This document shows, piece after piece, positions 10,635 to 20,096 of a DNA stretch of 64,000 nt. This stretch comes from Lodderomyces elongisporus (Eukaryota > Ascomycota > Pichiomycetes > Serinales > Debaryomycetaceae). The position numbers and the translations under genes were made by a program. The stretch's first letter is position 1; each line of letters opens with the position of its first letter. The DNA lies in contig NC_083676.1 of the NCBI RefSeq assembly GCF_030384665.1, forward strand, positions 1,116,001 to 1,180,000. Reading direction: 5' to 3'. The notes under the pieces are model-generated. The model saw only the letters and a program-made list of their open reading frames with translations. It was not told where the DNA came from and made no database searches.

Positions 10635-11270
10635 ATGATGAAGATACTAACCTCATTGGCACTTGTTGCATCCTTACTATTCTTCTTCTTCAACACTGCA
10701 AGAGCAGCAGCAGCAAAGGATTTACCCGAGAACCCTCCTGTTACCGACACCGTTTACTTCGATATCGAAGAAGAAGGAAATTCTATCGGTCGTATCACCA
10801 TTGGACTTTTTGGCACTATTGTGCCCAAAACAGTTGAAAACTTCAGAACCATTGCTGCTTCGACTGACCCTAAGCAGCAATACACCAATTCCGTGTTCCA
10901 TCGTGTTATCAAGAATTTCATGATTCAAGGTGGTGACTATGAATATGGCCAGGGATATGGTGGACAATCTATTTTTGGGAAGAAATTTGAAGATGAAAAT
11001 TTCCAATTGAAACACGATAGGAAGTACAGATTGAGCATGGCCAATGCTGGTAAAAACACCAATGGTTCTCAGTTCTTTATCACCACGGCGGTTACTAGTT
11101 GGTTAGATGGTAAGCATGTTGTGTTTGGTGAAGTTTTGGATGGTCAGGATGTGGTTGATTACATTGAGAGTGTAAAGACTGCACGTGGTGATAGACCAGT
11201 CAAGGAGATTAAAATCTCAAAAGCTGGGGTGATTAAAGCAAAAGAGGACTTAAAAAAGGACGAGCTTTAA
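10635..11270 (+). CDS. CYP5: ER-lumen cyclophilin (peptidyl-prolyl isomerase), CPR5/CYP5 type
   Basis: 211 residues from the first ATG of a tandem ATG pair. The frame stays open upstream to 10497, but that part reads a T-rich leader and has no ATG. A signal peptide (KILTSLALVASLLFFFF) is followed by a complete cyclophilin domain with the active-site segments FHRVI, FMIQGGDY, GSQFFITT and SWLDGKHVVFG. The last four residues are KDEL, an ER-retrieval signal. It should catalyse cis-trans isomerisation of proline bonds during folding in the ER. S. cerevisiae Cpr5 is the nearest known counterpart and ends in HDEL. The gene converges with MED6, with a TA microsatellite between them. Confidence 0.92.
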   Translation: MMKILTSLALVASLLFFFFNTARAAAAKDLPENPPVTDTVYFDIEEEGNSIGRITIGLFGTIVPKTVENFRTIAASTDPKQQYTNSVFHRVIKNFMIQGGDYEYGQGYGGQSIFGKKFEDENFQLKHDRKYRLSMANAGKNTNGSQFFITTAVTSWLDGKHVVFGEVLDGQDVVDYIESVKTARGDRPVKEIKISKAGVIKAKEDLKKDEL

Positions 11271-11299
11271 GGAGCGAAGCCGAAAGAAATAAATTACTC

Positions 11300-11302
<3 letters not shown>

Positions 11303-11342
<40 letters not shown>
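11303..11342. repeat. (AT)20 microsatellite
   Basis: Forty bases of perfect alternating A and T lie between the ends of the convergent cyclophilin and MED6 genes. Such a tract is prone to slippage and cruciform formation and may fall in both 3' untranslated regions. Confidence 0.95.
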
Positions 11343-11344
<2 letters not shown>

Positions 11345-11435
11345 ATATCAATACCAATATCAATATTATACAAGCACGTTCAAGTGCCAAATTGTATACA
11401 ACAGTGTAGTTTGGCAATTTCATGGTTTTGATGTT

Positions 11436-12311
11436 TTAATCTACTATATTTGTCCGTACACCTAATTGGTCCACAATGCTTCCTGGTCCATAGAGAGGTT
11501 TATCTTTAAGGTATATTGCTTCCTCAATATCTTTCTCCTTTGTCACTTCCCCGAGAAGCGCGTCAAATGTCGAACTTGAAAAACTAATAGTATTGTTTGC
11601 TGCCCCTCCATTCGTTGCCGTTGCCGTTGCCGTTGCAGTTGTTGAGTTTGTCGATGATGGCTGATTCTGTGCCTGTGCTAAATTTGGTGATACAGTATTA
11701 ATTGCAGAGGACTCCAAACCTGGGCTCTCTTTAAACGGAGCTGGTGTCTCGGAATTGGGTTGCATTGGTTGTGGTTCTAATGAGTTCAGAGATATGTTAC
11801 TCGCAAGTTTATCAGCTTCTCCGCCATGAATAGAATTATTAAATGAGTGTCCACCATCGGAGATATGATAACTTGTCATTTCATTCATTGTTTTTGCTGA
11901 TTTTTTTAACGCCAAAACACTAGCTAGCATTCTCGACAGTAAGACATCGTATATTCTAGGTGCTTGATACACATTTGCACCGACAATGTAATAATCTTGT
12001 AATGTGTTTGTTGATGTAGGGGATATTCGTCTCTGCTTTCTAATGATCCAAAAATCTGGTTCTCGTACTAGGGCAATGACAAATTCTACACCTGTCATTT
12101 CCTGAAGTCTGTTCTGAAAGTACTGGTGGAATGTCATTCGTGGCGGGATCTGCACTTGTTGGTATTGAAACTGCATCATTAGCACTTGATTATTGGAAGT
12201 TCTGTCGTAAAATGGAGAGAGGGAGAAGTACTCCAAGACGTTTGTTGTATTAAGGCCTCGTGTTTGAATAAACTCTGGTGATTTCCATTGTATTTCGTCC
12301 AACGCCTCCAT
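11436..12311 (-). CDS. MED6: Mediator complex subunit 6
   Basis: 291 residues. The N-terminal ~150 residues match the conserved Med6 domain: an opening with QWKSPEFIQ, then FSLSPFYDRTSNN, then a section reading FVIALVREPDFWIIRKQRR, then DYYIVGANVYQAP. The C-terminal half is Ser/Thr/Asn/Ala-rich with low conservation, as in other yeasts. Med6 is an essential head-module subunit of Mediator, bridging activators and RNA polymerase II in the nucleus. It is transcribed toward the cyclophilin gene and lies downstream of HNT2 on the same strand, 266 bases away. Confidence 0.93.
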   Translation of the reverse strand: MEALDEIQWKSPEFIQTRGLNTTNVLEYFSLSPFYDRTSNNQVLMMQFQYQQVQIPPRMTFHQYFQNRLQEMTGVEFVIALVREPDFWIIRKQRRISPTSTNTLQDYYIVGANVYQAPRIYDVLLSRMLASVLALKKSAKTMNEMTSYHISDGGHSFNNSIHGGEADKLASNISLNSLEPQPMQPNSETPAPFKESPGLESSAINTVSPNLAQAQNQPSSTNSTTATATATATNGGAANNTISFSSSTFDALLGEVTKEKDIEEAIYLKDKPLYGPGSIVDQLGVRTNIVD

Positions 12312-12577
12312 GGTTTAAGGGAAAGGATGCGTTTGTGTGCTTAGAAGTAAAAGAAAAGAAAAGAAAAAAAAAATAAGGAAAGGGAAGGCAGCAATAACGG
12401 GTATGTTTGTATGTGTGTGTGTTTATATCTGGATGAACGGTAGATTGTTTAAATGAAATTTTTAATTTTGTTTGGTTTTTAGAGTTCTACATGTTTTTCA
12501 ATTTTTTCAATTTTGTTTAATTTTTTTCCTTTTTTATTTTGGGTTGTGAAATAATGTACTTTATTTTCGTCTATCTG

Positions 12578-13225
12578 CTACGCAATGTTCTTGCTGCTGT
12601 TACTGTTACTGTTACTGTGTTGATGGTGGTGTTCTTGGCGGCGGGTAATGTTGGCGAACTTATCGGTAGCGCCATCTTCATCCATAAACGAGGTTAATGC
12701 CTTTGCCAACTCCTTTGCTTCCTCAGCCATGACATCTTCCAGTCTCTCTATTCTCTGCGAATCATCTTGATTTAGTTCGTTTGTTTCTTGCTGTTCTCTT
12801 ACTTGTATTGCAATTTGTTTTCTCTTTTCAAAATCTTGGTATCTAGTGTCGAGATCAAACTTTTCCAATTTCTCATAAATCGAGTCACCAAATCCATCCG
12901 TCTTGTACCGTGGAATAATATGCGTATGCAAATGCGGTATCAGTTGCCCCAGCTCGGGGCCGTCCTGAATGGCAATGTTGAGCGAGTCGGCTTTGTAGTG
13001 TTTGATGATAAACTTGTGAATGAGTTGCAATGTATTCATGTAATCAACGGATTCGTCTGGTATTAAGTCGCTGAATCTTAATACTGAAGTACGAAGTGGC
13101 ACCACGAGGACGTGACCCGGGACCAATGGTTTTAAATTGACTAATGCATAAGTGAGTCTGGAGCGGAAAAAGACCTGTTTGTTGACCAAATATCTGAAAA
13201 AGTATACATCATGTGTTGAGCCCAT
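12578..13225 (-). CDS. HNT2: Fhit-type dinucleoside polyphosphate hydrolase (HIT family)
   Basis: 215 residues. The HIT signature is present as HLHTHIIP at about residues 99-106, preceded by the family segments FFRSRLTYALVNLKPLVPGH and NIAIQDGPELGQLIPH. These match the Fhit/Hnt2 branch, which cleaves Ap3A/Ap4A-type dinucleotides, rather than Hnt1. The C-terminal ~90 residues hold a charged helical region and a Gln/Asn/Ser tail. S. cerevisiae HNT2 has an intron near its start, but here the ATG at 13225 gives a complete N-terminus without one. The start region diverges from TSA1 over a 2 kb spacer. Confidence 0.88.
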   Translation of the reverse strand: MGSTHDVYFFRYLVNKQVFFRSRLTYALVNLKPLVPGHVLVVPLRTSVLRFSDLIPDESVDYMNTLQLIHKFIIKHYKADSLNIAIQDGPELGQLIPHLHTHIIPRYKTDGFGDSIYEKLEKFDLDTRYQDFEKRKQIAIQVREQQETNELNQDDSQRIERLEDVMAEEAKELAKALTSFMDEDGATDKFANITRRQEHHHQHSNSNSNSSKNIA

Positions 13226-14770
13226 TATATCTCTGTTGTTATAGTTGTTTTTTTTTTGTTTTTGGTATGTCTCGTAAACTTGTTTTCATCGTGTCTGAAC
13301 AAAAGTCCCGAGAACGGCAGTTTCTTCACTGTGAGAACGAGCACTATCTAATCAAAATTTGAATCAGAATAAAAAAAAAAATTGAAAAATAAAATATGAA
13401 GAAAAGAATAAGAGGTGGAACAAACCTTGCAAAGGAGAATAAATTAAACATTAAAAAGGGGATAGTAGTTTAAAACCATTGAGAGAAGTTTAGAGTAAGC
13501 ATTCAAACAGATTTGGCTATATGGTCAATGAAATTTGAATAAGTGCAAACTACACCGATTTAAAAATTGAAACCAATATAGTGTGATTTTTCTCTCTCTC
13601 CTTCTTTTCTCTCATTCTTTTCTTTCATATTTCCTAAAACAAGGTATAATACACATTACTACTATTAAAACCATTTATCGATGATACTATTATAGTACAT
13701 TTCCAATTTTTATAAACAAGAGGTTCAAAACAAAGAATAGAAACCTTGGGCAATCATCAATTCATAAATATACTTTCTTGAATGTAAAAATGTCGTGGAA
13801 AAAAAACACTAAAAAATTGAATTAACTATGTAAATTTGGCATGTGAGAAGTTTGCTGAAAATGAGCTTTTTGTTTCCTAATTTGGTTTTTGCGCTTAATA
13901 AAACTCTTGAAAATTCTAGAATTCATTTCGCGATTACAAATACCTCAATCCCTCACAACCAACAACACCATAACCACCACCACCACCACCACAGTTTTTG
14001 CATAGACACTTACCTTGTTAAAAAATGAATTACAGAAAGAGAACCAAGAAACAAAACAAAGCAAAGCAAAAAAAAGCAAAAAAAAACCAGAAATTATGCT
14101 TGGATAGGTATTGACACGGATCGCTTAGTTTGATTCGATGAAGGTATTTGCAATAATATTTATTGGTGAAAGGGTAAAGCACAAATGAGGCCCGTTTGAG
14201 GTATTCCTCTCTATATATGTACCGGTTGATGGAACCTGATCCGATATTTTCTATTTTTTTTTCTTTTCTTTTCTTTTCTTTTCTCTTTTATTCCTTTTTT
14301 TTTTAATTTTTTTTTTTAATTTTTTTTCTAATTTTTTTATAAAAATTATTTCCAGAGTAGAGTAAGCTGTAACATTTTTGAGACGAAACTGAATAGATTG
14401 TGCAACTTATGGACCCTGGTTCTTGATTGCGGTAATGAAGATGTAAGAAGATGTAATACCTTGTCGTGTGCTTTATTACCGTATGGTGGTGTGGTGGTGC
14501 ATTTTCTTGATCAGTAAGCAGACTGATTGTTCTAGACCAAGGAATCAATTGCGGCGCATCAGCATCAGCATTAACAGAAGCAGCGGAAGCAGAAGCAGCA
14601 GCATCAGACGACATTGGCTGAACAAAGTTGGCGGTGTGTACAATATTGGGCATGTGTACACGACCCACTATATATACTATTTTAATTTGGGGTTTTTCTT
14701 TTTCTTTTTTACTTTTATTTGAAAATTTCGGCTCACATGGCTGAACGAAACCAAGATTGATAAGATTGTA

Positions 14771-14777
14771 TTACTAA
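14771..14777 (+). promoter_or_regulatory. Yap1/Cap1 response element upstream of TSA1
   Basis: TTACTAA is the classical Yap1-type response element and lies about 500 bases before the TSA1 start. TSA1 is a known oxidative-stress target of this factor in yeasts, and a Cap1 gene lies in the same window. Occupancy is inferred. Confidence 0.45.
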
Positions 14778-15034
14778 TTCTGTCCAGTAAATCATAAAAG
14801 TATCAGTAAGAATAAGTAATTACTTTGTGGGAAAGTTGTAGACGATGCAATTATAGTTAATGAGAGGCAATGAGCCAGAGCCAGAGCCAGAGCCAGAGCA
14901 ATTGGAGTTGTTAATGGAAGTATATGTGGTTTTGTAATTGATAGTGAATTGGTAGTGTCCATGGTCCCTCACTCGGTATCTCTCACTCACTTTATTCACC
15001 CACTTTTTTTTTCCCCGTTCCCACGGGACCAAAG

Positions 15035-15043
15035 TATATAAAT
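15035..15043 (+). promoter_or_regulatory. TATA box of TSA1
   Basis: TATATAAAT lies about 235 bases before the TSA1 start codon, in a stretch that is otherwise C- and T-rich. Position and sequence fit a strong, regulated promoter. Confidence 0.5.
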
Positions 15044-15277
15044 ACACGTTGATCTGCCCCTCAATTTAACACAACCAATTCTCTTTTTCCATTTTCCCTT
15101 TTTTTTTTTTTTTTTGCTCTCTCTCTCTCTCTCTTTCTCCTTTAGTTTCCTAAATTTTCCAAAAGTAAAAGTTTCCATTAATCGACACTTTGCTAAACTA
15201 AGGTTAATATAGAGACATACAGTACCATTACTACTACAACTACAACCACCACATAGCTTTTTTTTTAAATTTTTACA

Positions 15278-15868
15278 ATGGCTCCAGTTATTCAAAAACC
15301 AGCTCCATCATTCAAGAAGACCGCCGTTGTTGACGGTGTCTTTGAAGAGGTTTCCTTGGAACAATACAAGGGCAAATGGGTCCTCTTGGCTTTTTTCCCA
15401 TTGGCCTGGACTTTTGTCTGCCCAACTGAAATTATTGCCTACTCTGAGGCATTCAAGAAGTTTGCCGACAAGGATGCAGTTGTTTTGTTTGCATCTACCG
15501 ACTCTGAGTACACTTTGTTGTCATGGACCAATGCTGCCAGAAAAGATGGTGGTTTGGGACAATTGAACATTCCATTGATTGCAGACACCAATCACTCTTT
15601 GTCCAAGGACTATGGCGTCTTGATTCCAGAAGAAGGTGTTGCCTTGAGAGGTATCTTTTTGATTGACCCAAAGGGTGTCTTGAGACAAATCACCATCAAC
15701 GACTTGCCAGTTGGTAGATCTGTTGAAGAGTCTTTGAGATTGTTGGAGGCTTTCCAATTTACCGAGAAATATGGTGAAGTTTGCCCAGCCAACTGGCAAC
15801 CAGGCTCAGAAACCATTAAGGCTACACCAAATGACTCTAAAGAGTACTTCTCGAAGGTCAACAAATAA
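15278..15868 (+). CDS. TSA1: 2-Cys peroxiredoxin (thioredoxin peroxidase)
   Basis: 196 residues, the usual length for the family. The peroxidatic cysteine is C48 in FVCPTE and the resolving cysteine is C169 in VCPANW. The GGLG and C-terminal YF motifs that make eukaryotic enzymes sensitive to over-oxidation are both present. It should reduce hydrogen peroxide and alkyl hydroperoxides using thioredoxin, mainly in the cytosol, and act as a chaperone when over-oxidised. Leucine is almost always TTG and CTG is avoided, as expected of a highly expressed gene in a CUG-Ser yeast. A Yap-type site and a TATA box lie upstream. Confidence 0.96.
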   Translation: MAPVIQKPAPSFKKTAVVDGVFEEVSLEQYKGKWVLLAFFPLAWTFVCPTEIIAYSEAFKKFADKDAVVLFASTDSEYTLLSWTNAARKDGGLGQLNIPLIADTNHSLSKDYGVLIPEEGVALRGIFLIDPKGVLRQITINDLPVGRSVEESLRLLEAFQFTEKYGEVCPANWQPGSETIKATPNDSKEYFSKVNK

Positions 15869-17253
15869 GCACTTTTAAGAGTACTTGACTCTAAATACGC
15901 GAAATAGTGCTCATTTGACTATTATGTAATCTAAGTTTATAGATCAATATATATTTATATATATATATATATATCACAACGAAGAAATATCGTAAACTAA
16001 ACGTAGAAAGCATATACATAACTTTGGAGTGAAGGAACTGTGACTTGAATTGGATATACTTGTTGTCCTTTGCCAAAATTATTGCATTGTTATCTCTCAA
16101 GATGTTGTTAATCTTATTTGTTGGTTGTTTGATTCAATGTATTTGGTGGGAAAACGTGGCGTTTTCTTTTTTTCTTTTTTTTTCTTTTTTTTTTTTTTTT
16201 TACTGCGAGGCATTGAGATAGATGGAAATGAAACGCCACACCCACGACATCGGCGCCCGCCCCCTATTGTGCCACAGTAAACTTTGGGCTTTCGTCTTTC
16301 GCCCAACTCGGCTCTTACTCTAAGTTTTATTTCTGTCTTTTTTTTTTTTCCTTCCATTATTTGCTCCCGACAAAGCACGACATTTTGTAAGGCATTTGAG
16401 AAAATGAAAAACAAAAAAGGAAAAACAAAAAGGAAAAGGAAAAAATTTGCGAAATGTCGTTTCAAAAATTAAACACATTGGTCCATCATCGCCCATCGCC
16501 CATTGCCCATACCTGCTTGAACATATTCCATGGAAACTCTTTCGTCTATTATATATCGACTTTTCAAATATCCTTTTCTTCTTTCTTATTTCTTTTTCCC
16601 CTGTATTTCTACTAATTTATTCCATCATTCCTTCATTTTACTGTCTTTTCTCTCCCTCTCTCTCTCTCTCTCTTTTTTGTTTTGTTTTGTCCTTTTGGTT
16701 TTAGATACGCCATGGTTTCTTTATCCTGTAATAACCACTAAAGTAATCTTTCTATTCTGCTTTTTGTTTCCTTCTTGTTATTTGCAAATCGCGTCTCTCC
16801 TTTATCTAAGTGAATGGAAAGGTATGTATTAAAACAACCTTTCGGGTGTTTTAACCTGATATGGATAAAAAAAAAAAATTAAAAAATACTCCACGTTGCC
16901 TACGGTATACAATACAATACAATACAATACAATACAATACAATACAAAAAGTAGGCTAAACACTGTACACATTTATTCATCTAAATTGAGAAAGTTGAGT
17001 AAAGCAATCGCATTCTTTTAAGTATACATCATTCACCACCATCCTTTTTTTTTTTCCATTTTTGAAATAATTTTCTACTTTTTACTTCATCCAAAACCGT
17101 CCCATCTAAGACAATTCAATTTGTTGAAGTAAGAGATTAAAAGTCAAAAAGGACAGAGAAAGAACAAAACAAAACAAAACAAAACAAAAAAGAAAGGGAA
17201 ATACTTCAATAATCTATTGTCTGCTTGTATTTAATCTGCAAACTTGAGAAAGG
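15869..17253. other. Convergent TSA1-LCP5 intergenic region
   Basis: About 1.4 kb between two 3' ends. It contains AT repeats (15945-15975), poly-T tracts, CT-rich runs (16640-16690), a pentamer repeat at 16907-16947 and AAAAC repeats near 17166-17190. No gene or RNA is recognised, although the region is long for a convergent pair. Confidence 0.6.
16907..16947. repeat. ATACA pentanucleotide repeat
   Basis: About eight copies of a five-base unit (AATAC) in a row, in non-coding DNA downstream of LCP5. A simple microsatellite. Confidence 0.85.
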
Positions 17254-18420
17254 CTACTTTGAACGCCTTTTTTTAGCTCTATCCCAGGACGAGGCTGGTC
17301 TCTTTTTTCTCGACGTGCCCTCACTCATATTTCTATCCCTGTTTTCAAATATGCTCCAATCCTCACCGGCAAATTGATTAGCCATATCCCTTTGCTTCTC
17401 CCTAAAGCTCTTCTTTGTCTGCGTAGCGGGTAATCTGGTGAAATTCGACTCTTCGTATGCTTGTATTTCTTTCTCTTTTCTACGATCATGTTGGGTTTTA
17501 ACACCTCCACGACCATGTCCAACAATAGTGGAGCCAATGTTTGCCTCAGCAATAGGCAAATCACTTTGCTCTTGCAAGTACTCTTCCATACTTTGCAATC
17601 TCTTGGTCTTGTCGGGTTTAGCCGTAGGCTCCCTAATGGAAGAAGGTGGCGCAACTGCAGATATCTTGGGAGGTTTATACTTTTCAGTTGATGATGATGA
17701 TGAAGCAGAAGCAAAAGCAGAGGCAGAAGACTTCGATTTGGTTGCTTTCGGTGCAAGTTTGGCCAATGCAGTCGCATCTGGTCTATATGCCAACTCGTCG
17801 TCGTCGTCGTCGTCGTCGTCGTCCTCCTCATCATCATCATCATCAGAGCTAGAAGCAACCAGTTTGTTGCTTGCATTGCGATCACCACCACCACCACTAC
17901 TAATACTACTACTACTACCCTCCTCGCCTTCTTTCTCGTCTTTCCTTTCTTGCTCCTTCTGTTGAGCTTCCGTCTTGTTATATGCTTTCACGAGATTCTC
18001 CATTTGATAGTTAATCTTCCGTTCAAGTGGCTTGACACCCTTCTCAAGCGTCACACGCTGTACAATCGTTCTTGCAATAGCTTCATCGCGCTGCTTTGAA
18101 ACTTCAGTTCTATAATCAACATCACCACTATTGTTATTATGATCTAGACCATGAGTAGAATTACCCCCTTCTAGTCTATCTAGTTGACTAAGCACAACAA
18201 GAGATAAGTTGTTGATGTATGAGGCAAGTGCATCGTTCTTGAGTGAAAGCAATGATATACCTTCCGGTTCCTTTTGATTCAGTTTTTGTAATAGTTTATT
18301 GATGAAATCTGGTAAATTATCTCGATTCTCTTTAATATGGGCAGTAAGTTCGTCCACAGCATAACGTGTAGATTCTGCTGAGGACATAACAGATTTCAAA
18401 AGAAGATCTATTTCAGACAT
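17254..18420 (-). CDS. LCP5: U3 snoRNP-associated protein Lcp5 (Sas10/Utp3/C1D family)
   Basis: 388 residues from the ATG at 18420, which gives MSEIDLLLKS. The frame is open 31 codons further but reads untranslated sequence. The N-terminal ~90 residues are the helical Sas10/Utp3/C1D domain. The middle holds a second helical part, then an acidic run of Ser/Asp residues encoded by GAC/GAT repeats, and the C-terminus is strongly basic (SSWDRAKKRRSK), like Lcp5/neuroguidin. It acts in the nucleolus in 18S rRNA processing within the small-subunit processome. It shares a 459-base divergent promoter with NSA2, another ribosome-assembly gene. Confidence 0.88.
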   Translation of the reverse strand: MSEIDLLLKSVMSSAESTRYAVDELTAHIKENRDNLPDFINKLLQKLNQKEPEGISLLSLKNDALASYINNLSLVVLSQLDRLEGGNSTHGLDHNNNSGDVDYRTEVSKQRDEAIARTIVQRVTLEKGVKPLERKINYQMENLVKAYNKTEAQQKEQERKDEKEGEEGSSSSISSGGGGDRNASNKLVASSSDDDDDEEDDDDDDDDDELAYRPDATALAKLAPKATKSKSSASAFASASSSSSTEKYKPPKISAVAPPSSIREPTAKPDKTKRLQSMEEYLQEQSDLPIAEANIGSTIVGHGRGGVKTQHDRRKEKEIQAYEESNFTRLPATQTKKSFREKQRDMANQFAGEDWSIFENRDRNMSEGTSRKKRPASSWDRAKKRRSK

Positions 18421-18879
18421 TGTCAATGATATAAAGATACCTATTAGGTATAAGTGGTTTGGAAAGAAGGAAGTATGAATTAGTGTTAAGTACTTTGCCT
18501 TATCGCATCGCATTCTACTCTTTTCATTTTAAGTTTTTTTTTTTTTATTATTTACTTTTTTATTTTTGGTTTTGGCAATTGAATTGCATTGCATTGTTTG
18601 TGATGTTATTTTTATTTTATTTTATTTTTATTTTTCTTCTCTTTCTCTTTTTATTTTTCTTTTTCTTTTTTTTTTTTTTTTCCTTTTGAGTTTGTGAGTA
18701 TTCCATCTCAGATGAGATAAAAATATCGATTACACCAACCATTGCCTTTTCAGAAGCAACAAATAAATTTATTCACATATAGACATATATATATATATAT
18801 TTAAAAATTCTTATTCTTTATTAGCAAAGATATTTTATTGAACACAGTCATTGGAAATACTCAAATATAGCTACCCATA
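18421..18879. promoter_or_regulatory. Divergent LCP5/NSA2 promoter with PAC-like motif
   Basis: The 459 bases between two ribosome-biogenesis starts. CAGATGAGAT at 18709-18718 matches 8 of 10 positions of the PAC element (GCGATGAGAT) used by Dot6/Tod6-type factors, and it forms half of an inverted repeat ATCTCA-GA-TGAGAT at 18705-18718. AAAAATT at 18803-18809 resembles part of an RRPE. A long T tract at 18660-18683 could exclude nucleosomes. Joint control of both genes is inferred. Confidence 0.5.
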
Positions 18880-19665
18880 ATGCCTCAAAACGAGTATATT
18901 GAACAACACATAAAACAGCACGGAAGGAGGTTAGATCACGAGGAGAGGAAAAGAAAGAAGGAGGCTAGAGAGGGACATCGAGTGGCCAAAGATGCTCAAA
19001 CACTTAAAGGTTGGAGAGCTAAACAGTTTGCCAAGAAGAGATACAGTGAAAAAGTATCGATGCGTAAAAAGATCAAGGCACACCAAGAAAGTAAAGTTAA
19101 GGGCCCCTCCACTCCAAAACAAGATGAAGGCGAAGCTTTGCCTACATATCTTTTGGATCGTCAGACAAATAACACTGCAAAGGCCTTGTCTTCGAGTATA
19201 AAACAGAAGAGATTGGAAAAGGCAGACAAATTCAGTGTTCCATTACCAAAGGTGCGTGGTATTTCGGAAGAAGAGATGTTCAAAGTGATAAAAACCGGAA
19301 AGAGCAAGACCAAGAGTTGGAAGAGAATGATAACCAAACATACTTTTGTCGGCGAAGGTTTCACACGTAGACCCGTTAAGATGGAAAGAATCATTCGTCC
19401 TGCAGCATTGAGACAAAAGAAGGCCAACGTGACACACCCAGAATTGGGCGTGACAGTATTTCTACCAATATTGGGCGTTAAGAAAAACCCACAATCGCCA
19501 ATGTATACTCAATTAGGCGTGTTAACAAAAGGTACAATCATAGAAGTGAATGTTTCAGAGTTGGGTTTAGTTACTGCCGGAGGAAAAGTTGTATGGGGTA
19601 AATACGCCCAAATTACAAATGAGCCGGATAGAGATGGATGCGTTAATGCGGTTTTATTAGTATAG
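18880..19665 (+). CDS. NSA2: 60S ribosome biogenesis factor Nsa2
   Basis: 261 residues, the exact family size. The N-terminus ([20 protein letters not shown]) is highly characteristic, followed by a long basic helical region and a C-terminal S8e-like beta domain ([17 protein letters not shown], then [14 protein letters not shown]). Nsa2 joins nuclear pre-60S particles and is needed for 27SB to 25S rRNA processing. It is divergent with LCP5, so a small-subunit and a large-subunit assembly factor share one promoter region. Confidence 0.96.
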   Translation: MPQNEYIEQHIKQHGRRLDHEERKRKKEAREGHRVAKDAQTLKGWRAKQFAKKRYSEKVSMRKKIKAHQESKVKGPSTPKQDEGEALPTYLLDRQTNNTAKALSSSIKQKRLEKADKFSVPLPKVRGISEEEMFKVIKTGKSKTKSWKRMITKHTFVGEGFTRRPVKMERIIRPAALRQKKANVTHPELGVTVFLPILGVKKNPQSPMYTQLGVLTKGTIIEVNVSELGLVTAGGKVVWGKYAQITNEPDRDGCVNAVLLV

Positions 19666-20096
19666 TCTCAAATCTATTAAATGCGACATTCTTTAAAGTT
19701 AATTTTTGGTTTCGATTGCCGGTATAATTTCTGTTTTCTTTTTTTTAATGTTTCGGTCTCTTTAAATTCGTTCACGCTTTATTTCTTTTGCTTCCCTTCA
19801 ACCTCCCTTTTCATTTACCCCCCCCCCCCCCCCCCCCCCCCTCCTTTATTCTCTTCTTTTCTTATTTTTCTTTCTTTCTTTCTTTGTTTTTTTTTTCAAA
19901 AAAAAAAGAAAAAATTTGAATGACTTTATGGGTTGTAGTAATTTATACTCTGTGCAAAAACTACTTTCGTTGAGCATTCTTTGGATTTAGCATTTTCATT
20001 ATTCATGACCTATATTTCAAAAACTCACGTTCTATCCCTTGCCTTCCCCCCCCCACCTCTTCCCCCTGGACCTACCTACTTCCATGCTTCTTGACC
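19666..20096. other. Convergent NSA2-zinc-finger-gene intergenic region
   Basis: About 430 bases with the poly-C run at 19818-19841, T-rich tracts and a shorter C run near 20046-20054. No gene is seen. Confidence 0.6.
19818..19841. repeat. Poly-C run of 24
   Basis: Twenty-four consecutive C in a very AT-rich setting, in the presumed 3' untranslated region of NSA2. The opposite strand is G24, able to form G-quadruplexes. The length may be uncertain because homopolymers are error-prone in sequencing. Confidence 0.85.

Larger units (their letters stand above)
13226..15277. other. Divergent HNT2-TSA1 intergenic region
   Basis: About 2 kb. It holds the TSA1 promoter, with a Yap-type TTACTAA site at 14771-14777 and a TATA element at 15035-15043, and long T-rich and CT-repeat tracts near 14270-14340 and 15100-15140. 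A minus-strand open frame with ATGs at 14653 and 14614 runs to 14303 (see findings). No other candidate gene is seen. Confidence 0.6.

Noticed and set aside
10645..10651. TACTAAC (intron branch-like) inside the cyclophilin coding start
   Set aside because: No GTATGT donor upstream, and the codons encode the signal peptide.
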